NCBI RefSeq assembly: GCF_000238095.2
Contig: NZ_JH815225.1
Coordinates: 832,724 to 896,723 of the forward strand
Reading direction: 5' to 3'
Source of the DNA: Peptoanaerobacter stomatis
Lineage (GTDB): Bacteria; Bacillota; Clostridia; Peptostreptococcales; Filifactoraceae
DNA length: 64,000 nt
The translations under genes and the position numbers were made by a program. This document shows positions 42,099 through 50,310 of this stretch, one piece after another. Within the stretch, counting starts at the first letter, position 1. The number at the start of each line of letters is the position of its first letter. Under the pieces are notes generated by a model that worked only from the letters and a program-made list of their open reading frames with translations, ran no database searches and was not told the DNA's origin.

Positions 42099-42457
42099 AT
42101 ATTACGCTCAACCTCCTGTATAAACATTCTATTTGCTTCTTGCTCAATTGGTGCAACAAATCTTTTACCTTGCACTCTTCCACCATTTTTCTTAGCATGC
42201 CCATATTCTAATAGGTGAGTTAGTCTATAATGTGGAGCCTTTACATAAACTATATTTCCTTTTGAAAACAAGCCATGCACTTTTTTACTACTCCAGGCTT
42301 TAGCATATTTCCCTGTCTTTTTTGGTGATGCTGCTTTTAACTTAGATACAGTTTCTTTTGCTGTTTTATCTGATGCTTCTTCAAGAACTTTTCTTGCATG
42401 TTCTGAATACTCTTCTAATATGTTTTGTATTTCATTACTAATATCCATATTAAACAC
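42095..42457 (-). CDS. HK97 gp10-like head-tail joining protein
   Basis: 120 residues. TAKETVSKLKAASPKKTGKYAKAW and the LEYGHAKKNGGRVQ stretch are characteristic of the HK97 gp10 family. Located between head closure and tail completion genes. Confidence 0.88.
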   Translation of the reverse strand: MFNMDISNEIQNILEEYSEHARKVLEEASDKTAKETVSKLKAASPKKTGKYAKAWSSKKVHGLFSKGNIVYVKAPHYRLTHLLEYGHAKKNGGRVQGKRFVAPIEQEANRMFIQEVERNI

Positions 42458-42755
42458 CTACTTTTTGAGATAAGGTAAGTTCAATTTCATCTACTCCAGT
42501 TTGATAAGTTTTCAATATATCGTATGATTTACCTTTATAAATAGCTTTGTCTTCACCATTATATTCAAAACTATGAACAATAACTATATAACCAAGCTTA
42601 AATCCTTGTGCTCCTGCTTTATAAAATTCATCTCTGTTTACTGATTTTTCTCTACAAAGTATTGATTTTTCTATTTCTGTTTCTTGCTCAATTAAATTAT
42701 CATCAGTTGTTATTTCTTTTGATATTAGTATAATCTCATTATTATATCCAAACAT
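42450..42755 (-). CDS. Head closure (stopper) protein
   Basis: 101 residues, beta-rich (LGYIVIVHSFEYNGEDKAIYKG). Size and place after the gp6-like connector fit phage head closure proteins. It overlaps the gp10-like gene by 8 bp. Confidence 0.7.
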   Translation of the reverse strand: MFGYNNEIILISKEITTDDNLIEQETEIEKSILCREKSVNRDEFYKAGAQGFKLGYIVIVHSFEYNGEDKAIYKGKSYDILKTYQTGVDEIELTLSQKVGV

Positions 42756-42763
42756 AACAGCAC

Positions 42764-43030
42764 CTACTTATTATGCACTAATAAATTATGCATTCTAAAT
42801 TGTAAATCTCTTGGCATTGCACCATCTTTGTCTCTACTTAAATATCTCCAAGCACAATAATCAGCTATGAATAAAACATGATTATCATTTTTTGATTCTA
42901 ATTTTAAACCTTTTTCATCTTCAAGTTCTTTTATTGTGGCTTTTATGATTGCAGAAATATAGGCATCTCTTACATTTGTTGAGATGCCTAATCTATATTT
43001 AGTTAAATCTAAAAGGATTTTTTCATCCAT
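42764..43030 (-). CDS. Head-tail connector (gp6-like)
   Basis: 88 residues, helical (LLDLTKYRLGISTNVRDAYISAIIKATIKEL … ADYCAWRYLS). Directly after the capsid gene, where gp6-type connector adaptors are encoded; binds the portal ring. Confidence 0.8.
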   Translation of the reverse strand: MDEKILLDLTKYRLGISTNVRDAYISAIIKATIKELEDEKGLKLESKNDNHVLFIADYCAWRYLSRDKDGAMPRDLQFRMHNLLVHNK

Positions 43031-43042
43031 TTATATCAACTC

Positions 43043-44413
43043 CTATAATCCAGGATTAGCTGTATCAGGTGCAAATGTTACTGTTTTTGTTGGTGCTACA
43101 TTTTTTATATTAAAATGAACAAATGCTTCTCCTATAATTGGAGTACCATCATATCTTGCTGTGCCTTTAAATACTGTTTGGTCTTGTATAAATCTAACTT
43201 CTTTTGATTCACCAAGAGATATTCCTTTTCTTTCAGCAAGTAAATATCCTTTAAAATACCCACCAATAACATCTCCATCTGGAACAAATTCAAGTATTAT
43301 TATATCTCCACCTATTATAGGCATAGTTTTTTGTGCTGATGCAACTAAGGCTCCTGCTGCATTAAATGCTATAGATTTTTGTAAGAATATTGTTGCTGTA
43401 TTTGAATTCATTACCCAAGTTTTTTGAGAATCTGGTATATAATTTGGTTTAGCTGCTGATGCAATTCCAATTATATCAGAAAAGAAAACTTCTGCTGTGC
43501 TTGCACCTGCTGGGTCATATTGCTTTACATTTGTAATTGATAGATTTACCCAAGGTCTATCAGTAGTAATCCAAGTATCTGGTTTAGATGCTTGATGTAA
43601 TCTTGTAACTATTCCTGTAGCCATTTTTTTACCAGTTCCATATAATATACCCTTATCAAGAGCATATCCTATAGCTTGACCTAAAGCATCTATTATTTCA
43701 TTAGCCAAATCTATATCAGAATCTTCCAATGTAGCATTACATATTGCCATAAATCCACCAATTTTATATCCATCAACCTCTGTCATATGGAATTGTAATT
43801 CTAATTCATTTAATGTGCCACAAGCTTCCATCCACACACCTTCTGGTACAGCACCAGCAATTAAAGCTCTTGCTTTTCCGGATGTTGGTTTCTTATATAC
43901 TCTATTTATTAATTTAGAATATCTATGGATTTCATCTCTTATTAATCCAATCATTACTGTTGGAATAGTAAGTTCAGCACCTACAATTGATTTGTCTTTT
44001 CTTGATATCAATGAACGTACTTGTGTAAGCAAATCCTTTACATCATCTCTTTGAACAAGATCGTGAATTTTATCTCTTGTAAATATCATATTATTTTCTC
44101 TCCTTTGTATTACTGTTGTTTTGTTATCTTTTCTTTGTGGATCTTGTTTGTCTATTTCTTCAAGCTCTGAATCTATTTCATTTATTTTTGATTGTAAATT
44201 CTGCTTTTTATCTTCAAGTTCTTTTTTATCATTTTCAAACTTTTCTACTTCTTCCTCAACAAGTTTTGTTTCATCTTCTGCCTTAGCTTCTTTTATTGCT
44301 TCCTCAAGTTCTTTTTCTCTTGTTTGTATTTGTTCATCTTGAGTTCTCAAAGAATTCAACTCATTTTGTAAATTTGTTTTTTTATTGATTAACATTAGTT
44401 TCCTTAGTGCCAT
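43043..44413 (-). CDS. Major capsid protein, HK97 fold
   Basis: 456 residues. Residues 1-105 are a Glu/Lys-rich coiled coil (the delta, scaffolding-like domain removed by the protease). The mature protein follows, with GAVPEGVWMEACGTLNELEL, ALGQAIGYALDKGILYGTG and AWVMNS-type segments (KTWVMNSNTATIFLQK). This is the standard HK97-type capsid precursor and lies next to protease and portal genes. Confidence 0.93.
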   Translation of the reverse strand: MALRKLMLINKKTNLQNELNSLRTQDEQIQTREKELEEAIKEAKAEDETKLVEEEVEKFENDKKELEDKKQNLQSKINEIDSELEEIDKQDPQRKDNKTTVIQRRENNMIFTRDKIHDLVQRDDVKDLLTQVRSLISRKDKSIVGAELTIPTVMIGLIRDEIHRYSKLINRVYKKPTSGKARALIAGAVPEGVWMEACGTLNELELQFHMTEVDGYKIGGFMAICNATLEDSDIDLANEIIDALGQAIGYALDKGILYGTGKKMATGIVTRLHQASKPDTWITTDRPWVNLSITNVKQYDPAGASTAEVFFSDIIGIASAAKPNYIPDSQKTWVMNSNTATIFLQKSIAFNAAGALVASAQKTMPIIGGDIIILEFVPDGDVIGGYFKGYLLAERKGISLGESKEVRFIQDQTVFKGTARYDGTPIIGEAFVHFNIKNVAPTKTVTFAPDTANPGL

Positions 44414-44960
44414 TTTTAAGCCTCCTTAATAAATTTTCTTTTATTATATTTAATTTTTTACTTTCATATTGTTCTAAATCTTGTTTTCTTGCCTGTACGC
44501 TTGTTTGAGGATAGGCTGGAAATGTACAAACAGATATTTCTCTTAAATCCACATCTTTTAGAGTTATAAGAGTTGAGCCATCGCTATTTGTTAAATATTC
44601 TTCATCATTTATGATAAAACCAAAAGAGCACTGGTCTATATCACCTCTTTGCACTCTACTGTAAAGGTCCATTGCTGCTCTATCATTTTCATTTACTTTT
44701 ATCTTTCCATATAGACCTTTATCATCAATTATTATTTCAAGTGTATTTGATTTTGTCCTACCAAGAACGAGGGTATCATCATGGTTTATTAATGCTCTTA
44801 CATCCCCAATACTTTTAAAAGCACTATTTGCTATTTGCTCATTAACTCCTGGCCATAATTCAGTAGGGGAGTTAAATACTGCAAAATATCCCTCTATTAC
44901 TTTTTCACCCTCTGTTTCTGTTCGTATTTCTAAATTTTGAGATTTACTCATCCTTAGCAT
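44382..44960 (-). CDS. Prohead protease, HK97 family
   Basis: 192 residues from ATG 44960 (GGAGGTG lies 6 bp upstream; the GTG at 44969 is part of that site). GYFAVFNSPTELW, ALINHDD (His) and QCSFGF (Ser) are the S78-type catalytic landmarks, and LREISVCTFPAYP the usual end motif. Overlaps both the portal and capsid genes. It trims the capsid delta domain during maturation. Confidence 0.92.
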   Translation of the reverse strand: MLRMSKSQNLEIRTETEGEKVIEGYFAVFNSPTELWPGVNEQIANSAFKSIGDVRALINHDDTLVLGRTKSNTLEIIIDDKGLYGKIKVNENDRAAMDLYSRVQRGDIDQCSFGFIINDEEYLTNSDGSTLITLKDVDLREISVCTFPAYPQTSVQARKQDLEQYESKKLNIIKENLLRRLKNGTKETNVNQ

Positions 44961-46143
44961 TATTATCACCTCCTTGAAGTAATTTTAATTGGTCCCCAAG
45001 CTTGTCTTGTGGAATATAATTTTCAAGAGCCAAAAGTTCTTCCATGTCTTCTCTTGGACTCATACCAAGCCAATTTCTTAACTCATTTCTGCTCATGGCC
45101 ATAAGCTTAACCATTTCACCACCAGCACCTACCATTTCAGTTAATGAGTAATTGTATAATGAGCGTGGATTGAATTTAAAATATAAGTTAGGACTGTATA
45201 ATAATTTTTTTGTCAATTCTTGTTCTATTACTTGTGCTATAGGTAATATAGTTGTATCAACAAAGTTGTTATACTCATCTTTATTAAATTCTCCTACCCC
45301 TAAGAAAAAAGCTGGTACTCCTATAAGTCCAGCTATTGTTTGTTTATCTAATTTAACAGTATCAGTTATAGCCAAATCTTGTAATGATAAAGGTTTTAAT
45401 GTATCTACTTTTATCATATCTGCTGGAATAACCCAAGGTTTGCCAGCTTGACTATCCGATATATATCTTTTTAATATTTTTTCTCTACCATCTTCTGATG
45501 CAAATTCATCTGTCATAGCATCTACTGATATTATCACGGATGGTTTCCATTTATCAGACATAAACCCTTTTTTAGTTTTTGTAGCTTGTGCTAATGTTTC
45601 TACTAAATCTTTAAGCTCAACTGTAAAGCCTTTACCTTTCCAAGGTTCATTACTTGCTGGATTATAAGCAAAGTGTAATACATCATCATTTGTATAATCC
45701 TTACCATTTATATTTACAGTATATGGCTTATCATTTACTAAAATATTGACTACACCAGGCTGTATGGGAATTAAATCATCAATTAATCCTGCACTGTCTA
45801 TTTTAGGAAATACAATACTATTTCCTTTTCCCTCTAAAAGCATTGTTGATACTATCCAGTATATAAAATTTTTCCTTGTCATATATGAGCAGGGATTTAC
45901 ATCTAATTTTCTTGATAGTTCATTTTTTATTCTATTATCACCTTTTTCACCATTTTCCATAAGGTATATGGTCATTGATGATATGAGATTTGCTATTTTA
46001 TGAACACAAGTTCTTATTTCTGGATTTGTATCAAGTCTTTGATATCCACTTATACATAAAGTATCATATGCATCTGTAGTTAAAAACCATGGATGAATTG
46101 GTTCAGCTCTTGCTTTTGATTTTAGTTTTTGAAAAAAATTCAT
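44944..46143 (-). CDS. Portal protein, HK97 family
   Basis: 399 residues. WFLTTDAYDTLCISGYQRL, NPCSYMTRKNFIYWIVSTML and PAFFLGVGEFNKDEYNNF are typical of HK97-type portals. Forms the dodecameric channel for DNA entry and contacts the terminase, whose gene ends 1 bp before. Confidence 0.93.
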   Translation of the reverse strand: MNFFQKLKSKARAEPIHPWFLTTDAYDTLCISGYQRLDTNPEIRTCVHKIANLISSMTIYLMENGEKGDNRIKNELSRKLDVNPCSYMTRKNFIYWIVSTMLLEGKGNSIVFPKIDSAGLIDDLIPIQPGVVNILVNDKPYTVNINGKDYTNDDVLHFAYNPASNEPWKGKGFTVELKDLVETLAQATKTKKGFMSDKWKPSVIISVDAMTDEFASEDGREKILKRYISDSQAGKPWVIPADMIKVDTLKPLSLQDLAITDTVKLDKQTIAGLIGVPAFFLGVGEFNKDEYNNFVDTTILPIAQVIEQELTKKLLYSPNLYFKFNPRSLYNYSLTEMVGAGGEMVKLMAMSRNELRNWLGMSPREDMEELLALENYIPQDKLGDQLKLLQGGDNNAKDE

Positions 46144-47898
46144 TTAATTTCCTCCTTTTAGCCAATCATTTGCTTTTTGACTTTTCTCTTTACTTTTTAT
46201 TAATCTGACAGTTGCAAAAATATCAGCATCAAATAGATCTATCCTTTGTTTATATTCTGTTTTTTCATATTGAATTGCATCATCTGTTTTATCTATAGCT
46301 CTAACATTTTTTACACAATATTCATATGCTTGTGAGCCTAAATAATAGAATTTACCATCAATTGATTTTTTCTCTATTCTTTTAAATCCTTGTGATTTAT
46401 TAAGATATAACTGTGGCTCATCAACTACAGAAAAACCTGCTTTTTTCATTCCTGTATAAAATTCTTCTGCAAATTTCCTATCATATCCTACTTGACTTAT
46501 TTTAAAGCCTAATTTTTTCATATATAAAAACCAATTTATCAAATCTGAATAATTTATAGTTGGAGTATTACACATTGTTAGCCAGCCATCATCTTTCCAA
46601 CCAAAAAGTGGAATATTATCCTCTTCTGCTTTTCTTGCTGCTTGTGTGATAGGGAAAAATGCATGTGTAATAGATATATCTATGTCTTTATATTCTCCAT
46701 GTAAGGCTGTTGCTGATAAATCATAAAGTTTAGAACAATCACATCCACCAGTCCATTTAATTTTTAGACTTGCTAAATATTTTAATTTTTTATCTAAATC
46801 CCAATTAGGATTTATTTTTAATTCTTTTTCTGATTGTGTATTTGAGTATCTAAATACATCTATATCAAAATATGCATTCATAGCAGCAGTATATATATTT
46901 AATTCTTTACTGAAAAAATCTTTTCTTTGTTGTGGGTCATTTTGTGCTTGTCTTGCTGAATTTAAAATATCTTCTGGTCTTATTGTTATGTTGTAATTAG
47001 GATTTGCTTTTTCATGCTCTATTGGATTAAGATAATCAACATTGCCTTTTTCATCTTTATCAGCACATGCAATAAACACATAGTATTCTTCATCAGTAAC
47101 AGTCTTATCAAGTATTTTCATACAGTATTGTAATCTGTTATAACAAAATGAATTCATATTATCTCCAGCTGTAGTTATACCTATCATAAGCTTATTTGTA
47201 TATGCTTTCATTGCCTCTTTGATAATATTGTATTGCTTAGGTGATTTGTATGCATGTAGTTCATCAGCTATCCCAACATTACAGTTTAATGAGTCTTGTC
47301 TATCCGGATTTGCTGCTAAGGCTTTTATATAAATACTTCCATCACCTAAATCACCAGTAATGCTATGTTCTTGATTGTTATCTAAAATTCTAAAATTATC
47401 TTTTTCTCCAAGCTGGCCAAGATTAAAAAGTATAAAATTAAATGATTGCAAAGATTGTTCAAGTGCCGCACCAACTATATATATTTTACTTCCTGATTTT
47501 CTATTAAGTAGTGCTAATGCCCAAGATAAAGCAGCAACAAATCTTGTTTTTCCATTTTTACGTGGTATGAATATAAAAGCCTCTTTATACCTTCGTATTT
47601 TTGTACCTGCTTTATAAAATCCAAGTAGATTATAGATTATAAATTTTTGCCAAGGTTCCAATAAAAAAGGCTCACCTTGTAGTGGTGTGCCATCTAATTT
47701 TTCTCCTTGATCATGTACAAAAGTTTTTTCTATGATTGCTATAACTGTTTCAGCATCTTTAACTTTAAAATCATAATCTTTATTATTCAAATCATCTAAA
47801 AATCTTTGACATCCTTGTATTTGCTCTTTGTTTGCGAGTTTTTTCCCAGTTATAATGTCATTTGCATATTGTTTTACTAAATCAAAATTCTTTTTCAT
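46144..47898 (-). CDS. Terminase large subunit
   Basis: 584 residues, full length. The ATPase Walker A variant IPRKNGKTRFVAALSW is near residue 110; NVGIADELHAYKSP is the Walker B region. The nuclease domain has DCSKLYDLSAT (first Asp) and TDDAIQYEK (last Asp). Overlaps the small subunit by 4 bp. Packages DNA and cuts it, probably at cos. Confidence 0.94.
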   Translation of the reverse strand: MKKNFDLVKQYANDIITGKKLANKEQIQGCQRFLDDLNNKDYDFKVKDAETVIAIIEKTFVHDQGEKLDGTPLQGEPFLLEPWQKFIIYNLLGFYKAGTKIRRYKEAFIFIPRKNGKTRFVAALSWALALLNRKSGSKIYIVGAALEQSLQSFNFILFNLGQLGEKDNFRILDNNQEHSITGDLGDGSIYIKALAANPDRQDSLNCNVGIADELHAYKSPKQYNIIKEAMKAYTNKLMIGITTAGDNMNSFCYNRLQYCMKILDKTVTDEEYYVFIACADKDEKGNVDYLNPIEHEKANPNYNITIRPEDILNSARQAQNDPQQRKDFFSKELNIYTAAMNAYFDIDVFRYSNTQSEKELKINPNWDLDKKLKYLASLKIKWTGGCDCSKLYDLSATALHGEYKDIDISITHAFFPITQAARKAEEDNIPLFGWKDDGWLTMCNTPTINYSDLINWFLYMKKLGFKISQVGYDRKFAEEFYTGMKKAGFSVVDEPQLYLNKSQGFKRIEKKSIDGKFYYLGSQAYEYCVKNVRAIDKTDDAIQYEKTEYKQRIDLFDADIFATVRLIKSKEKSQKANDWLKGGN

Positions 47899-48254
47899 TC
47901 TAAACTACCCAATATGTCAGCAAGTTTTGATTTGCTTTTATTTTCTGTTGTTATTGACTCTAAACCTTTTGGATTTAGTCCAAGATTTGTAGAATAAGTA
48001 GCAATATCTTTTCTAAGAGTTTCTAAAGTAGCAACTATTGATGATTTTTTCTCTCCACCTGCTGCGGTAAAAGATACACATTGATAGTTAGATTTTTTAT
48101 ATTTTTCAAGAGTTATTTCATAATGAAAAATTAAATCTGATAGTATTTCAATATTTAAATCATATTCTTTTTTATAAACTCCCAAACCTTTCATATCTTC
48201 TATAATTTTCAATTTTATATTTTCATCTTTTACTGGCTTTTTTGGTCTTGCCAC
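47895..48254 (-). CDS. Terminase small subunit, P27 family
   Basis: 119 residues. KIIEDMKGLGVYKKEYDLNIEILSDLIFHYE and TLRKDIATYSTNLGLNPKGLES are P27-type sequences. It recognises the packaging site and sits between cos candidate and the large subunit. Confidence 0.9.
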   Translation of the reverse strand: MARPKKPVKDENIKLKIIEDMKGLGVYKKEYDLNIEILSDLIFHYEITLEKYKKSNYQCVSFTAAGGEKKSSIVATLETLRKDIATYSTNLGLNPKGLESITTENKSKSKLADILGSLE

Positions 48255-48289
48255 TTTTTATCCTCCTTCCTAAAAAAGATTTAAAAAAC

Positions 48290-48365
48290 TCGCTCTATTG
48301 GAAAAAGTTACCCCCACCCGGTCCCCAAAGACCCTGGAGGGAACTCAGGAAGAGGGGGGATACTT
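48290..48365. other. Candidate cos site
   Basis: A G+C-rich block in very A+T-rich DNA: ACCCCCACCCGGTCCCC, then CCTGGAGGGAACTCAGG and GAGGGGGG. It lies between the HNH and small terminase genes. In cos phages with this gene order the cohesive end is normally located here. The cut position cannot be read. Confidence 0.55.
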
Positions 48366-48635
48366 CCTGCTCCTCAAATCCAATCCCTTGTCGCTCAACT
48401 CATTTGTAACCCTGTTATGCATTTTATTATGACAATCACCACATAAACTAATTAAATTGTGGCTATCTAATCTTTTTGTCTTATCTTCTGAAATAGGTAT
48501 TATATGGTGTACTGTATCTGCCTTAGTGCTTTTTCCATATCTCTTACATTCCTGACAAAGATATTCATCTCGTCTAAGAATTTTCTTTTGTTTATTCTTC
48601 CATGCTGTTGATTTATAAAAATTCATATCATTCAC
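48345..48635 (-). CDS. HNH endonuclease next to terminase
   Basis: 96 residues. ILRRDEYLCQECKRYGKSTKADTVHHIIPISEDKTKRLDSHNLISLCGDCHNK, quoted in parts: Cys-x2-Cys pairs bind zinc and VHHIIP plus HNLISLC form the HNH nuclease. HNH proteins of this type are needed for terminase cutting in several cos phages. The C-terminal end overlaps the cos candidate. Confidence 0.9.
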   Translation of the reverse strand: MNDMNFYKSTAWKNKQKKILRRDEYLCQECKRYGKSTKADTVHHIIPISEDKTKRLDSHNLISLCGDCHNKMHNRVTNELSDKGLDLRSRKYPPSS

Positions 48636-48681
48636 TCCAATGAAAAAACCGCTATGTAATCACATAACGGTTTTAGTTAGA

Positions 48682-48819
48682 TTATTTGTTTTTGTTAATA
48701 TCCTGCAAAGCTAAGTTGATTAGATAGTTACTTACACTTCTGTTCTCCTGCTTTGCTTTTTCTTCAATCATCTTTTTAGTTTCTTCGTCAACTCTTATTT
48801 GTATGGTTGTATTTTTCAT
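48682..48819 (-). CDS. 45-residue ribbon-helix-helix protein
   Basis: NTTIQIRVDEETKKMIEEKA is a CopG-type strand and helix, NRSVSNYLINLALQDI the second helix. Possible regulator or antitoxin-like protein of the adjacent accessory block. No partner toxin is directly beside it. Confidence 0.7.
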   Translation of the reverse strand: MKNTTIQIRVDEETKKMIEEKAKQENRSVSNYLINLALQDINKNK

Positions 48820-48904
48820 CTTACTATTACCAAATATAAACCAGCAACTACAACAAATAATCTAAATAATTCAAACAACAACTTAAATATAGATTTTTTC
48901 ATAT

Positions 48905-48933
48905 TTGACGAAATGGACAATTTATGCTAATAT
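48905..48933 (+). promoter_or_regulatory. Plus-strand promoter opposing the small toxin-like gene
   Basis: TTGACG (48905-48910), 17-bp spacer, TAATAT (48928-48933). It fires towards the toxin-like gene on the opposite strand. Confidence 0.75.
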
Positions 48934-48939
48934 ATTCTT

Positions 48940-49066
48940 AGTAGAAAGGGGATTTCTCCCCTTTAGCTACTGCTTAAAAATCATTCTTATCACTGCGATA
49001 AGCGTTCCGATTTCTAAGGCTAACTCTGTAAGTGTTCGTACCACTTTGCAGAGTTTTTTTATTTTT
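48940..49066 (+). ncRNA. Candidate antitoxin RNA of a type I toxin-antitoxin locus
   Basis: Starts about 7 nt after the promoter at 48905-48933 and ends in a strong terminator: AACTCTG (49022-49028) with CAGAGTT (49049-49055), an inner stem AAGTG/CACTT, then TTTTTTTATTTTTT. At about 120 nt it covers nearly the whole coding part of the small gene 48967-49083, antisense. No protein is encoded on this strand. Confidence 0.6.
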
Positions 49067-49083
49067 TCTTCTAACTTGTCCAT
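48967..49083 (-). CDS. 38-residue hydrophobic peptide, candidate type I toxin
   Basis: ATG at 49083 with GAAAGGAGGGGGAG, an exceptionally strong site. Sequence: a charged helix (MDKLEEKIKKLCKVV), then a hydrophobic one (LTELALEIGTLIAVIRMIF) and KQ. The messenger ends at a hairpin made of AAAGGGGA/TCCCCTTT (48945-48964). Length, hydrophobic end and opposing RNA match type I toxin loci; it does not look like a family I can name. Confidence 0.65.
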   Translation of the reverse strand: MDKLEEKIKKLCKVVRTLTELALEIGTLIAVIRMIFKQ

Positions 49084-49106
49084 CTCCCCCTCCTTTCTAT
49101 AAAACT

Positions 49107-49136
49107 ATTATATCATAAATGTAATTACATTGTCAA
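49107..49136 (-). promoter_or_regulatory. Consensus promoter of the toxin-like gene
   Basis: TTGACA (49131-49136), 18-bp spacer, TATAAT (49107-49112), reading into the gene at 49083. Confidence 0.88.
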
Positions 49137-49168
49137 TACTTTTTTGAAATTTTATTTATTTTTCAATA

Positions 49169-49196
49169 AAAAAGAACCCTGTTAAGAGTTCTTTGT
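49169..49196 (-). terminator. Terminator of gene 49210-49596
   Basis: Stem AAAGAAC/GTTCTTT followed by TTTTTTATTG on the minus strand. Confidence 0.75.
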
Positions 49197-49209
49197 ATTC
49201 TATAGCTGA

Positions 49210-49596
49210 TTAAGGTCTAATTGTGCAAACTGCTTCTAAACTTCCAGTATTTTTCTCATTTATATCCTCTATAAGTTTATTTATATCATTACATAATTTA
49301 TAAACTATATCATCATTGATATTTAAAGGTTTATCATAAAAATCAAAGCTTTCACTATAAATGTCATTACTTCCTAAATTAATCGGCAAGACTGGTCCAG
49401 AATGATAACAACCATATGACTTTGAAAAAAATATTCGAACATTTTTCTTCTTATTTTCTAAAATAAAAACGAAATATTTCGAGACAGTTGTTAATTCTCT
49501 TATTATTTTTTCATCAGTAATAAGGATCCAATCTTTTAATTTACTCAATTTGTTAAAATCAAATTCTTTATCAGAAATTATATATATACTCCTCAT
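49210..49596 (-). CDS. Hypothetical accessory protein
   Basis: 128 residues, alpha/beta, no membrane segment and no motif I recognise (MRSIYIISDKEFDFNKLSKL, FVFILENKKKNVRIFF). It is in the accessory block between packaging and early genes, with its own terminator. Confidence 0.65.
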   Translation of the reverse strand: MRSIYIISDKEFDFNKLSKLKDWILITDEKIIRELTTVSKYFVFILENKKKNVRIFFSKSYGCYHSGPVLPINLGSNDIYSESFDFYDKPLNINDDIVYKLCNDINKLIEDINEKNTGSLEAVCTIRP

Positions 49597-49701
49597 ATAA
49601 TATTCCTCCCTCTGTAATTATTTTTTTATCTACCCATATTATAGCAAAAAAGCCTTGAGATTGAAAGATTAGTTTGTAAATAACTGTTAAAATAATTTAG
49701 T

Positions 49702-50304
49702 TCAATCTATATAATATTTAAAAACAATAAAAAAATTTCTCAGTATATAACAAATACTTAAAATAAAATTAATGAAAAATGCATATATTATTGTATTAAT
49801 AAATATATCCATGATTTTTGTCATATTTATAGTAGCTATACAACTTAAACAAACACATAGAACAGATAATAGTATAGTAAATGCTGAAATATAAAAAACC
49901 CTTTTTAATATATTATAAGATAGTATATCATTATTATGTGTTTGCAGGTTAGTTTTTTTTATTTCTATTTCCATTTTTACTTGTTTTATTTTATCAATTA
50001 AAATAGTTAATAAATTAAAAAGAAAGCCTATTTCTATGGCATTTATACTTATTAAAACATTTATTTCATCTAAAGTTAATTTATGCCTTAAGGCTATTGC
50101 AACTCCCATTATAAAAGGAATAACATAAAAAATCATTATATATGCTATTTTTTGAAAATGGTCAAATTTATCAAAAATATATTTTAAAAAATTAGTAAAT
50201 TTAAAAATGTTTAATGAACTCACATTGCTTAGAAATAAAATTGTGGAAATCCCTATTACTAAGACCATTAAGAAATAATATATATTCGGGCTCATTAGTA
50301 TCAC
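49702..50304 (-). CDS. Multi-pass membrane protein, partner of gene 50311
   Basis: 200 residues with about five hydrophobic segments (YYFLMVLVIGISTILFLSNV, IAYIMIFYVIPFIMGVAIAL, INAIEIGFLFNLLTIL, VFYISAFTILLSVLCVCLSC, IINTIIYAFFINFILSICYI). It starts 6 bp after the stop of the 332-residue gene. A soluble protein plus a small multi-pass protein is a common shape for exclusion or defence pairs (the Kiwa system is one example), but no sequence similarity to any is claimed. Confidence 0.65.
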   Translation of the reverse strand: MILMSPNIYYFLMVLVIGISTILFLSNVSSLNIFKFTNFLKYIFDKFDHFQKIAYIMIFYVIPFIMGVAIALRHKLTLDEINVLISINAIEIGFLFNLLTILIDKIKQVKMEIEIKKTNLQTHNNDILSYNILKRVFYISAFTILLSVLCVCLSCIATINMTKIMDIFINTIIYAFFINFILSICYILRNFFIVFKYYID

Positions 50305-50310
50305 TCTTTT

